A stretch of 64,000 nt of DNA from Ceratodon purpureus (GCA_014871385.1 CM026426.1:1129201-1193200), one strand, 5' to 3'; shown: positions 53,839-64,000, counted from the stretch's first letter. Numbers and translations: made by a program. The notes: generated from the letters alone by a model not told the origin.

Positions 53839-53914
53839 CACGTGTGATGGTGTTGCCAACAAGGACATCCACTACGCGGCCCCAACACGTGTGTGGTGTT
53901 GCCACCAAGGACAG
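53839..53914. promoter_or_regulatory. Duplicated CACGTG + GTTGCCA element between divergent genes
   Basis: CACGTGTGATGGTGTTGCC (53839) and CACGTGTGTGGTGTTGCC (53887) are direct repeats 48 bp apart, each followed by AACAAGGACA or ACCAAGGACA. CACGTG is the G-box/E-box core recognised by plant bZIP and bHLH factors. The same CACGTGTG...GTTGCCACCAA arrangement occurs at about 16101-16130 upstream of another gene. Confidence 0.45.
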
Positions 53915-54164
53915 CCAAGGCCCCAAAACCGAGGTACACCCCACTCCCAACAAGGACCCTCGATTATCTTTTTACTATCCAGCATTATCCAGGACCACCA
54001 TCCGCGATTGGCTCCCACCCATTCAAAATCTGATGTCACCGCCTTATACTCCACCATGGCAATCTGCATGTGGAATTTCTTGGCAATTTTTATTTTGACA
54101 AAATCCGGATATTCCAATTTCGGATTTGGGCATCCCAGGACCTCAAATTTTCTCTAATGCCTAG

Positions 54165-55433
54165 TTGGAAGAGTATTTGTGGAAGAAGCTGGACAGTTCC
54201 GAGAGATGTAATGATTGTATTCATTACTTTCATTTCCCTAAGTGGATGGAGCAACAAATAACAACAAACACTACGAACCTTGTGCATGTGTTTGAGTGTG
54301 TCAACAAGAAGCCGAAGGAGGGCTACTCGCAGGCGCAGAAGGAGGAGATAGAGAAGCTCAAATATGTCCAAGATTTGTGCACGAGATTCTCGAGTAGTCG
54401 GACGAGGGTGAGGCCATGGCTTGAAGCTGGACTGAAAAGCGCAATGGATAAGTACTTGTGGGGAGCACTGGTTGGAGTTCCAAGAGGGGTCAAGTTGGTT
54501 CCGCTGTCAGGCACAAAGGAAGGCGGTTATGGTAAAGTCCGAAAATTACGTATTGTTGGCATGGAAACCATACCTAAGACTTGTGTCTTTGCGGGGAAGA
54601 TGTCCAAGGCTACTGACGAGACCCAGAAGCAGTACGAGACATCAATAGAAGCCATGGTTTGCAGGATTGACCATCCCGGCGTTATTAAGTTTTTTGCGGT
54701 CAATGACTGGACGATGGAAGCCTACAAGCTTTGGTGGAATGGGGATTGCCTTCAGAATTTTCTAAACAGGTTTAATTCAAATATCGGTGACGGTACTCAG
54801 AACCGTAACATCCACAAGTAGACGGATATGCCCATGGAAACACGTGACCGTGTTAAGGCCTTCCGCACCCATAGGGCCAAGCTAGCTTGGGCACTGATCT
54901 GTATTATAGACCGGGTCCATAAGGGGTATTTGCAGCATAATGACATCTCCCCGGGAAACGTCTTGCTTCACTTCCCTGAGAATAAAGTGAGCGAAGTTTA
55001 CATTGGAGTATGCGATTGGGGCCTTGCAAGTCGGGTGTGTGAGACAACTCCTTCAAGGTACGGTTACCCAACTGCTGAGGCGCATACGGCTGCCTTCAAG
55101 GAACGTGGTACTTTTGTTGCTCCGGAGTTGTGGTACACTTATGGTAAGCCAAATTCGGAGACCTCATATGAAACTCTAAGGAGGAGGCATCTATATACGC
55201 AGGCTGCCGATGCGTACTCGGTTGGAGTGGTAGCAAATATGATTTGGAAGGACGAGGACGACTTCGACCTTTTCAAGGATGCAGCGGGGAAGGCTAGATT
55301 TGCGGTGGCGTTGAAGGAGCTCACAAATCCCGATCCCAAGAACCGCTCCACCTTGCAGTTGGTCCACGCTACTCTAACAGTCCCTCCCTACAATTTCCAG
55401 ATCCCAGAGTGTTGTTATCGCAAACATATTTAG
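54165..55433 (+). pseudogene. Protein-kinase-like gene with one in-frame TAG
   Basis: The coding exon probably starts at an acceptor (TCTAATGCCTAG|TTGGAAG) and runs 422 codons to TAG 55431-55433. Kinase motifs are in order: glycine loop GTKEGGYGKV (about codon 116), VFAGK with the ATP-binding lysine (about 147), catalytic loop HNDISPGNVLL (about 256; His-x-Asp ... Asn present), metal-binding DWGLA in place of DFG (about 282), APEL (about 319), and a C-lobe Asp-x-x-Ser-x-Gly (ADAYSVGVVAN). The only defect is TAG at 54819-54821, in a variable loop between N- and C-lobe. All catalytic residues are otherwise intact. The N-terminal 110 residues match no known domain (CNDCIHYFHFPKWMEQQI). The substrate is unknown. 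Confidence 0.75.
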
Positions 55434-55624
55434 AAGTAGGCAGGTAGTGACAACAATGTGATATTCTCAGTTCTCCATAAGAGGGGACATTCTTTTTAAG
55501 TGGTTTACAGCCACAATTTTGCAATACTTTTCAATAAACATTGCACTTCCCAATTGCCTTCTCCTGAAATACATGCCCTCTCTTGTCATTTTGCCCATTG
55601 TCGCTCTTTCCCTACTAACCTGCA
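55434..55624. other. 3' flank of the kinase-like gene
   Basis: Contains two further in-frame TAG codons just after the end and then AT-rich DNA. No gene. Confidence 0.5.
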
Positions 55625-55945
55625 GCGCTCGCGCCCAACCGCTGGCGCCCGAGGCAGCGCACTCGCCCGAACGCACGCGCCCAATACTGTGCGCGCCCGA
55701 TCCAGGCTTGCGCCCACATGACCGCGCCCGATAAGTGTGCTCGCGACCGTCAACTGGATCGCGCCCGCAGCGACGCTCGCGCCTGTCTGCACGCGCACGA
55801 GCGCGGACGAAACGACGCACGCGCCCTCGCTCTCCCGCACTCCTGCGCGCACCCGTGACATCGCGTTCGCGCGAATGCTCGCGCCCGTCGTCCTGCTGGC
55901 GCCCACCCACTCGCGCCCGTAATCGCGCTCGCGCCCTCACTAATT
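55625..55945. repeat. CpG-rich degenerate array 4 (CGCGCCCG, plus orientation)
   Basis: About 320 bp of CTCGCGCCC/ACGCGCCC words with 8-14 bp spacing, bounded by AT-rich DNA. It is followed by GGTAAATTTTTTTTACC (near-palindrome). No transposase lies next to it in this window. Confidence 0.8.
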
Positions 55946-58900
55946 CAGCGCAAGGTAAATTTTTTTTACCCTTACCGTGAGTCAACTAATCAACGCCCTT
56001 ATGTGACGGACACGGGGGTCTGTCTTGTCACCATGACGGACTAACGGACTAACGGACGGTCGGTCCATTATGACAATCATGACGAGGTCCATTTCGTATT
56101 GCCCTCCTAAGCTGCCATCCAAAGGCCATACCACATTCACGTTATCTTGCTTCCCTGGACCGACCGGTGTTCAGATGGTGTGCCTGCGGTTACCAAATAA
56201 GAAAAAACAAAACCGAGTGGAGGCATTCTCAAGGTTGGAGGACAATGTATTACCTCCTGTGAACGTATTTCGGATCAAGGGACTGTCCTGGCTTCCTATA
56301 AGTTAAGACATGAGTTACACGTTCGTCTAGTTTATCCACAACCGATGCACCCAAGCATTCTGCTTGTATGCATATCCTGCGAAGATGAAGCGACGCAATA
56401 GTCTGCGAATCTGGATTTCTACATAACCACGAGTGATACAGAAGAAGAAAACATTAGCAACCTAATTCGCTGAATCCAAAACGCATCAAAGAGGGCTTTG
56501 AATCGTCAAGTCACTTACATTGAGTGAATGGGCCTCGCTAGAAACAGTGTCACTTCCTCAAACCAATGGCGCCTACTCCACTCTGCCATGAGCTCGGCTT
56601 CTAACTCCTCAAGCTCCCGGATAAGAGAATCCCCAAGCGTCTCCCCTTCCCGAACACCTTCATAGATCTTTGCCCTTTTCTAGCCGCTTCCTTTCCCTCC
56701 TCTCCTCTTTGGTGCGCACAGGCTTCTTCGAAGAGTCCATGGAATCACGCCCTCTTCGTTACACCGAAGTCACTGTTACTAATGCCAACGCCTCTGTGCA
56801 AATCCAAGGAATACTACCGCTTAGGATGGGCTGCGGAATCGATGTATGGGGAGCATGACTCGAAGTTTTAGTAAGCCCCTTGCACGTGGGAGGGACGGTT
56901 CGAAAGCGGGCTCTTTCCAAGAGAGAACTGAGAACCTCTCAAGTTTGCAACGTTCGACCCTCATTTTAATTTATCATATACTTCACTGTAATCAAAGCAA
57001 GTACTTATTTTAAGAATTACCTATTCTCATTCTTTTAGGTTTTAGATAGTATTTAACTTGCATGTTCTTAAATGATTTTGCGCTCCAACATTATTTAAAA
57101 ATCACCATATTTCTGACAATCTATTATTTCTTTTCAATCTTTTAATGCATTAAACATTACACTTAAATTTAGATTAATCTTTTTGGCGAATGTTATAATT
57201 TTTCTTAGGTTTTTTATTTTTATTTTTTTCAACTACATAAATAAATGCCATGGGATAGTGTCCGTTAATGTTTAAAATTTTAATTTTTTTAAAATATTTA
57301 AAAAAGGGCAAATTGTCGCCATCATCAAGCAATTGGAGAAAAAACTTCTTCGGATATTTTAATGGCAGAGCATTAAAACTTCCCACACAATATACTCAGC
57401 ATATAACGCTTTTATTTATCACTTTACCCTATAGGTGCACCAAAACGTAATAAGTAATTAAAACCAATGAAAATAAAAATAAAAATAAAAATGCACGAAC
57501 ATAAAAATATACGCTGAGTCCTTTTAATGATTTTCTTAGATTGAATTTTTTAAAATTGAACTGTGTGTGCCAGTAACAAATGTTTATCAGTCTACAATCA
57601 TTTACAATTACAATAATGACATTAATAAGGTGCAAAAGAATATGGATCATTTCCATACATAAGATATACCTTTAAGTTTTGAACATGAAGAGGGCACAAT
57701 GTATGTATGTATATTTCATCGATACCTTCATTTACACATGAAATTTAAAAAAATTATAATAAATAAAAACAAACATTTAAAGACTTATTTATCAATTACA
57801 TCCTTTAATATCGTATTCATCAATAATCGGGCAATACTAATACACCTTCATATGTATAATTATTGAGCATAACTAAAGAAGTCGCTGAAGGTCAACGTTA
57901 GAAATCAAGTGGTGTATTACCTTGTTACCACATACACATTGTTTATTAGGGTTTAAAAAACTTTACTGTATCCATTGTACCTCCAGGAATTACACCTCGA
58001 ATATATGGATTTTATTCTGTTGAGAGCATTAGATATCCGCGCAGAGAAGGGATCTTTATACTGTTTGGGAGCCCAACGGTCTGCAAAGCATATGGACTAT
58101 ATGTGCCCAAGGTTTTTTTGATGGGAAAGCTAAACGTACAACATTCAGCTAAAAGAATAGGTAAATGATCGAAGGAATTTATTGAACTTCAACATTTAGT
58201 TAAACACTCCACATGTCACTGAACGAGCTAGATGTTGCCGTTATCAGCTAATTTTTTATTACTCGGTCAGCGGGCAAATAAATTCATGAATTAATTGACA
58301 GCTTCTGCTGAGTCTTGGTTGCTGAAAACCAGGAGAAGGCATAAGTCATTCTAGAATCTCCTTATTAATTTATGAGCCATTATCTTACTTTTGAAGACCT
58401 TTCTGTGCAGTGTACTGTTGTTAAGTTCGTGGTTGTTGAATTAGATACCTTTGTATTCACGGGTAGAATATTCTAGCCGTGATTTGAGTTGTTTAGAGGT
58501 TTGAAGCGAGACAAGTATCTCCATTTCATGAAATTTTCCATGTATGTATTTTAATCCATTTTTTTGATGAACAATCAAATAGTAATTCATTACGGAATTT
58601 ATTTTTTTTTTGTTTTTTTTTTTTTTAAATCATATAAATATAACAACTATATATGTGAAGCACTTTAAATGTGTCTCTAGTCAATTTCGGCGTGCTTATC
58701 ATATTTGGATTTTATTTTTCCTTCCATAAATTATTATGCATATTTTGATTTTTTTCCAAAATAAAAGCGTTCAAGGGGTATTTAAGTAATTATGGACAAA
58801 ACGCTCAATTATGGACTACTTTGCATCATCAGTAGACGTCCAATTCATGTGTTATCCCTCAAATTTAAAGACAAAGATGTCAAATATTTATGAAAAAATG

Positions 58901-58980
58901 CATTCCGTTTACAAGGGATAAAATCATTTGAGTGAATTTATTATAATGTTGAATAGAGGACATCCCAGTCCCACTGTCAT
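55946..58980. other. Gene-poor AT-rich region
   Basis: No convincing gene in 3 kb. A short plus-strand frame at 56070-56306 and another at 56670-56858 are weakly coding-like but have no recognisable domain; ACGGACTAACGGACTAACGG at about 56036 is a small repeat. 57000-58980 is strongly AT-rich with long T or A runs (for example 58599-58626) and only spurious short frames. Confidence 0.5.
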
Positions 58981-59051
58981 GGCCGAATCTCTCGGCCAGT
59001 GGCTGACTGAGAACCCTAAACCCTAGAAACCCTAAACCCTAGAAACCCTAT
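58981..59051. repeat. Hairpin followed by interstitial plant telomere-like repeats
   Basis: GGCCGAATCTCTCGGCC (58981-58997) is a perfect 6-bp stem. 59011-59050 then reads GAACCCTAAACCCTAGAAAC followed by a second similar stretch: CCCTAAA units alternating with CCCTAGAAA. Such telo-box motifs occur in plant promoters and at healed breaks. Confidence 0.8.
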
Positions 59052-59339
59052 CCTTAGAAATCTATCTGTTCTAATAAAAGGAAATACTTGCTCTGCAAAA
59101 TGTGGATCTGTGAAGTGAAGCGGGTGAAGGGAAGATCGTCGGCGACCCGCTGAGTGGACACGACTGCCAGGCATCTCACATTGGGGTGTCCGTCTGTGAG
59201 GACTCCGGAGTCGTCGTTTAGAATGAACAGTATTCACGGTCACAACGAATGGAAGTCCTTTGTAGTCGGCTGGCCGCCGACTAGGAGAGCCAACCTCTTC
59301 CTCACTGAACCGACCTCTGGAATCTGAAATACATATAAA

Positions 59340-59640
59340 GATGATGAGGAAATAAGTCCTAGTCCTAGTGATAAAAATGATGAGTAAGCTAGTCCTAGTC
59401 GGCTATCAGCCGAGTAGGAGAGTAGGGGCTACTAGTCCTAATGATGAGTAAATAAGTCCTAGTCCTAATGATGCAAATGATGAGTAAGCTAGTCCTAGTC
59501 GGCTACCAGCCGAGTAGGAGAGTAGGGGCTACTAGTCCTAATGATGAGTAAATAAGTCCTAGTCCTAATAATGCAAATGATGAGTAGGCTAGTCCTAGTC
59601 GGCTACCAGCCGAGTAGGGGAGTAGGGGCTACTAGACTAG
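59340..59640. repeat. 100-bp tandem repeat, three copies
   Basis: TGAGTAAGCTAGTCCTAGTC starts at 59381, 59481 and (as TGAGTAGGCT) 59581, an exact 100-bp period. Each unit carries the AGTCGGCTAYCAGCCGAG hairpin and GGGGCTACTAGTCC. Confidence 0.9.
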
Positions 59641-59812
59641 GTCGACGTTGGCAATTAGTCGTCCAGAAAACCCTAAAGAAGTGGATTACTAGAACGTTTA
59701 CCAGTTTACTAGACGAACTCGTCGGCTGTCCACTGTAGAAGAAGGTCGCATACTATAGAAGCACGTCGCATACTGTAGAAGTTACTCGCATATTGTCCAA
59801 TATTTTGTCGTT

Positions 59813-60334
59813 ATGGTGAGGCGTGGTAGCAATGTGAGACCACTGGGTTATCAGGAGTCACCGGCTGACCTCGAGGAGCTCCGGCCATGGTATAGGGCGG
59901 TGGTCGCCCGTTCTCGCAACACCGCCATTCCAGCTTTCAGATACATCACACGCCTTCTGCAGCCAGGTGCGGTGTCGTTTTGGAGTATTGCTCACACCAT
60001 AGAGTTGTTGGAGATCGCTGACGCTTCCGGCATCGCCTTCCCACTGACATTCGAGGAGTCCGAGGAGTCTGAGGAGTCCGAGAGTGTTGGCAGCGTTCAC
60101 TTCAGCCACACAGGGGAGGTGTCAACGCAAACCATGTCAACTGCAGGGTGGCTCCGCATTGTTGGCGAAGCATACGACAACTTGGAGGGTGCTAAGGGTC
60201 GGTGCTCTGGCCAAGATCAGTGGTGCGGAGGGAACGCAAGCCCGCAGTCCACGTATTCGTCGTTTGGATCCGTGCATCCATCCGTCGATACTGGGTGTAG
60301 TGCTGTCCGAGCCAAGTCTACTGCGAAGGACTGA
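59813..60334 (+). CDS. Small unrecognised ORF (173 residues)
   Basis: ATG 59813 to TGA 60332-60334. The N-terminal half looks like a folded helical domain (ELRPWYRAVVARSRNTAIPA, YITRLLQPGAVSFWSIAHTI). An acidic repeat EESEESEESES follows, and the last third is Ser/Gly-rich and less convincing, perhaps read-through into non-coding DNA if an intron is missed. It lies downstream of the 100-bp repeats and upstream (convergently) of the DUF7869-like gene, sharing the hairpin-rich setting. It may be an accessory gene of the same mobile element (inference). Confidence 0.45.
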   Translation: MVRRGSNVRPLGYQESPADLEELRPWYRAVVARSRNTAIPAFRYITRLLQPGAVSFWSIAHTIELLEIADASGIAFPLTFEESEESEESESVGSVHFSHTGEVSTQTMSTAGWLRIVGEAYDNLEGAKGRCSGQDQWCGGNASPQSTYSSFGSVHPSVDTGCSAVRAKSTAKD

Positions 60335-60984
60335 TCGCTTCATGGCGTTGGCGACCATATGCAGCTTTTTGGTTTTTTGGCTTTAGGGTGAATTACTGTG
60401 TGTTAGAACTGTCCAGCTCGTTTTCAATAGAGCTGCTTCACACTCTCGGATAGTTGTAGAATTCATGGTTAGCATTTGTTACTGAGGCTTTAGGAGTAGT
60501 GGCATCTCTGATGTATACACAATACAAAGTAACATGTAAAGGGCGGAACACTACCGTTGTACTCCGATAAGAATATAATGAAATGGATAAATATTTTTTC
60601 CCAGTTTCTCAAAGCGCATAGTGGTTCTACCAATGTTGTGGAAAGCGTCGGCGGGCAGCCGACTAGAGTAACAGTGTCCACCGTAAAAATCACAGGCCAT
60701 ACAATATAGACCAGCCTCACAAAGTCACCGTTCATGATGCTTATCTAACATGGTTAGAGGCATCGGCGGACAGCCGACGACCACCGAAGAAGGAAAAGTA
60801 AGGCATCAGAACAACAAATAGAAGACAAAGCGTAATACATGACTAGTATTGGGTCTATGGTAGAATACAATTCTTATTCGAAGGAATCACAGTGTTTACA
60901 ATATTCAACTATAACGTTTACAGAGGAAACCATCACTAGCTACATCTTCTACAGCTAAGATCACAATCGTCGGCGGGCAGCCGA
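60335..60984. other. Non-coding DNA between convergent genes
   Basis: Contains GTCGGC hairpins at 60647 and 60762 and otherwise no gene-like signal. 3' flanks of both neighbours. Confidence 0.5.
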
Positions 60985-63900
60985 CTAGTCTTCCTCCTCG
61001 TCATTCCAGTTCATCGAGATTCCATGCGATTCGAAGTTTGCCATGGCAGCAATCACAACATCTTCGGGTATTAGATGGGACTTTGGGGGCCCCTCATGCG
61101 TAGTTTTCTTGGTCCTATGAGTGTATACAACGGATTTACACTCCACCCACTCCGCAAGAGTCAACTCCCTTTCCCACCGTCTTGTCCAGCACTCTCTCGC
61201 AACCTTCTTCTTACCTTCCTTCTTGCCCTTCATCGGAGTCCACCATTCAACCTTGAACTTACCGTAATTAGGACCAGGCTCTGTTATAACAGGCTCTATC
61301 GCCCTACCCATCCAAATGGGTAGGTGGTCTTCCTTACACGGACGACAGAACACCCAATCGCCACGTAAAACGTCACGATATGGGTTAAACACAGACTTCG
61401 GCCTAGAGTTTTTTGGACCACAGAAAGGATAGGGCTCCACCTCATCCTCGTCACCGGGACGAATATCCGGATCCGGTATATATTCCTCCTGTGCATTGAA
61501 TGTGGTGACGTGGTCCCGCTTCCAGTCTGAGATAGGCCAGAATCCTTCCTGTAAGGTGGCGGAATTGGGGGGCAGTGGCTCGTTGACCTCCTTTAAAATT
61601 CGCTCCCAATACAATACATATGGTAACATGTCTTGTGCGTATTTCTTATCCCGAGCCATGCCAGTTCTCCACTACTCAATGTACTTAGATAATCTACTTT
61701 TAATGAAATTTCTCTTCTCTGAACACTCCGCTGCCCTTGCCACCTCTTTATCCGCGTTCCTCTTGCCCTCATCGACTTCAACACTACCCCATAAGTGCTT
61801 ATGAGGAACCGGTTTGGGATCACCGACGGGCAAACGTGGTTTACCCTCTTTGTCTGCCCTCCACATTTTCACGGGTTTGCCAGGTGGAAGCCATGACGGA
61901 TCAGTTGCACGCTTCTTGTACCTCATTACGGGCCACCCCGCATCCTCCCCATCCTCCACTACATAGAACTTAAAAAGATGCATTTCACTGTGACCTTCTA
62001 TCGCATTACCTCCGTCGTGATGAAAATCAGCAACATAACTTTTGAAGTCTGCCACTTCCTGAACAACCTCTGGAATAAAGGCAACTGTCTTCTGAGAATC
62101 CATGAATGCCTTCATAAGGTCTGCAAGGCAGTATGTGTTCTTTCGCTTAATGAGTTTCGATAGGTGACTAAAGTGGGCGTCGATGTCCTCATGTGTGTGT
62201 CCCACAATCAGGAAACCAACTGTAACTTCCTTGAATATTCGCCTCGCCGTCAGCAATGAGCAGAATGCTAGAAGAAACCGGTTCTTGTTGTCCTTTGCAG
62301 AATTGTCAAGCTGGAGATACAACTTCTTCGGCAAAGGAACAGCAGGCCTACCAGGCAGAGGTGGAGTGAGTGGCTCATCTCTAGAAGGTGGAATTGAGGG
62401 GATGCAACGTGACGATCCATGCATTAGCGCTCCAAAGAATTCATTCTGTGGCGGTGCCTCGAAGAGTGCTTTTGACTCCCGGACAAGTAGTCTCTCCAAG
62501 GCACGGAATACCCTGCACAACGAGGAGATTGTGAAATTTGGGTCTCCTGGCCACAGGGCAGTTGCATAGTGTGCGTAGGCGCCAACTCCGTGACCGTGAG
62601 TCAGCATTCCAGTACAGGATATCGGAACTTGACCAAGCCCTGCCGTAGCCTTCGTGATACGTTGCATGCGGGGGATCGCTGTTTTCAATGTGTCCATCTT
62701 ATCATGTATGATGCATAGGAACTCAGTAGGACTCTGTATAGATTGGGTTGTCCATCCGTAATAAATGTTGCGACAAGCTCGCTGATAGTTCAAATGCCTG
62801 GTCCTATCCTCTGTCAAGCTCTGCCACTCGTCCGACCCTCTTGGATACTTGGCAATGAGTTCAACGAGGAAGTCACACTCAGTGCACTTGGAGAAATTAC
62901 TTCCTACTGCCTTGACCTCAACGTTGCGGAAGTACTCCTTCCTCATGCGACTAACGGAGGACTGCGAAATCAGCTTCGCGTTGCACTGCTCATTGACCTG
63001 AATAGCACAGAGTGAGGTCGATCAGTTGGGAAGTTCGTCATCCAGTCGGCGGGTAGCCGACGATAGTAATCACTACAATTCAGTAAACTATCCAAAGTGA
63101 AAGAAGATGAGGAGGAACTTACGGCGTTGGCCATTTCGCGCATGTGATTCCAGTTCATCGCAGACGGGAGTACTTTGAGCGCGGCCACTCTCTTCTTGCC
63201 AATCATCCGAAACTCATTGGGCATTTGGTCGGCATTCTCATTAACGATAGTGGTCAACGTCGCGCGGGCCTGGATGGTGTGAATCTGGGGACGATGTACA
63301 CCGGAATTTCCGTGACTCCCACTGACACGACCACTTCGGGCCGCAGCCTTGTAGCTGTAGTACGCGGATTTCGATACTCCGTGAATGATATACCACGCCA
63401 CTTCACATACGTCAACGTTCGCAAGAGTAACATAGAGCTTCCGCTTGCCGGGTACAGTATGTAAGTGCCCTTGCACAGCGAAGGACATCTCTCGCCTCGC
63501 CTGGAATGTTGTTGCGTAAAATTTACGCCGAATACTCACAGTATCTTCCCATCTAAAAGTCTGGCAACATCGGTCCTTGCAACAGCGCTTTGAGCTCACT
63601 AAGCGGCATTCAGCAGGGACAACCATTCGACGAAGCTTAGTGGAAGAGACGTCATCTTTTTCGCGGACTTTCCTCCGCACCGATCGATAGGCATTCTTCG
63701 GGACACCATCCAGACCATCGTCCGCGTCGGCGTCTGCTAAATTCTCGGAGCAGTAAGTAATTATATCAGAGAGAAGGTGACCCCCTTCTAACCGAGTGTG
63801 AGTCAGACGCCATCTGAGAGTTGTCATCTGCAGATGATCGTCTTCGGAGACGAAGAGAACCCCAACCTCTGTATCCCCTAGGACTTCATCATCACATGCC

Positions 63901-64000
63901 TCGTCCGGTAAACATACTTGAATCATTGCTCTACCACGGACTGATAGATCATCATTAAGAAGTTCGACATACCGATTTCTCCAGAGGTGGCGGTCAGGAT
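60985..64000 (-). CDS. DUF7869-like, probably transposon-encoded protein; partial at right edge, one in-frame TAG
   Basis: Exon 1 runs from beyond 64000 to 63123 and exon 2 is 62997-60985; the junction MREMANA|VNEQCNAK keeps phase. Exon 1 contains a Cys-rich stretch (SSKRCCKDRCCQTF), HLHTVPGKRKLYV and KSAYYSYKAAARSG. Exon 2 has KCTECDF, then the hallmark region KLYLQLDNSAKDNKNRFLLA followed by GFLIVGHTHEDIDAHF, typical of the DUF7869 family found in many eukaryotes in high copy and thought to be mobile-element derived. TAG 61672-61674 interrupts the frame, but it continues (WRTGMARDKKYAQDMLPYVL) through a tail with FCGPKNSRPK, DWVFCRPCKEDHLP and KVEWWTPMKGKKEG to TAG 60985-60987, which overlaps a GTCGGC hairpin. 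The upstream exon is open at the window edge, so the N-terminus is missing. Confidence 0.7.

Larger units (their letters stand above)
59265..63061. repeat. Dispersed GTCGGC...GCCGAC hairpin motif
   Basis: Copies: GTCGGCTGGCCGCCGAC (59265-59281); AGTCGGCTATCAGCCGAG and close variants at 59397, 59497 and 59597; GTCGGCGGGCAGCCGAC at 60647-60663 and 60969-60985; ATCGGCGGACAGCCGAC at 60762-60778; GTCGGCGGGTAGCCGAC at 63045-63061. Each folds into a 6-bp stem with a small loop. They lie in intergenic DNA, in an intron and across the stop codon of the DUF7869-like gene. Confidence 0.85.

Noticed and set aside
10987-61674. Nuclear genetic code with TAG reassigned to an amino acid
   Set aside because: Many frames in the same window also end at TAG at the expected C-terminus (for example 14431-14433, 19825-19827, 51033-51035, 55431-55433), and where homologues align the replaced residues are not consistent. 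Kept only as a testable alternative.

Overview
This window looks like nuclear DNA of a green plant lineage, most likely a streptophyte alga (for example a charophyte) or an early-diverging land plant. This is inferred, not proven. The evidence is: a fragment of plant-type UDP-rhamnose synthase (RHM), a short interstitial array of plant telomere units (CCCTAAA type), a plant-like Ty3 retrotransposon with a DGGS protease motif, many GT-AG introns, and long AT-rich stretches broken by CpG-rich islands. No bacterial operon, CRISPR array, rRNA or functional tRNA gene was seen. Most of the window is transposon or transposon-derived.

Layout. 1-265: end of a partial exon. 873-7076 (+): a gene of about a dozen exons encoding Pol II CTD-like heptads, a ParB/sulfiredoxin-like domain and a degenerate N6/N4 amino-methyltransferase. 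Its first intron carries an antisense RHM fragment. 7570-8091 (-): F-box-like gene. 8.5-15.1 kb: four CpG-rich degenerate arrays around a hAT transposase (10987-14433) that is broken only by two in-frame TAG codons. 15.3-19.8 kb: a small unknown ORF, a pair of hairpin repeats, and an intact four-exon gene for a 1026-residue protein of unknown, probably transposon-related function. 20.9-39.5 kb: a large inverted structure with two paralogous coiled-coil/RING-variant genes facing outward (A, 22669-25050 minus; B, 32502-34467 plus), inverted arms, a 924-bp tandem array with tRNA-like boxes, and an AT-rich foreign-looking ORF between direct repeats. 39.88-51.04 kb: a third paralogue (C), split by a 9.1-kb Ty3-type LTR retrotransposon on the minus strand (40038-49159) with 637-bp LTRs and a 5-bp target duplication. 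52.2-55.4 kb: a divergent pair, an unknown 408-residue protein (-) and a protein-kinase-like gene (+). 55.6-59 kb: CpG array, then AT-rich gene-poor DNA. 59-64 kb: telomere-like repeats, 100-bp tandem repeats, a small ORF, and a DUF7869-like gene (-) running off the right edge, all sprinkled with a GTCGGC hairpin.

Cross-cutting observation: coding frames in this window are repeatedly interrupted by a single in-frame TAG while homology or coding character continues in the same frame (up to ten sites, in eight genes or elements). Two in-frame TGA and no TAA were found. CHG-context deamination of silenced elements is the simplest explanation; readthrough is the alternative. All gene models are read by eye, and splice sites are inferred from GT-AG signals plus frame continuity.
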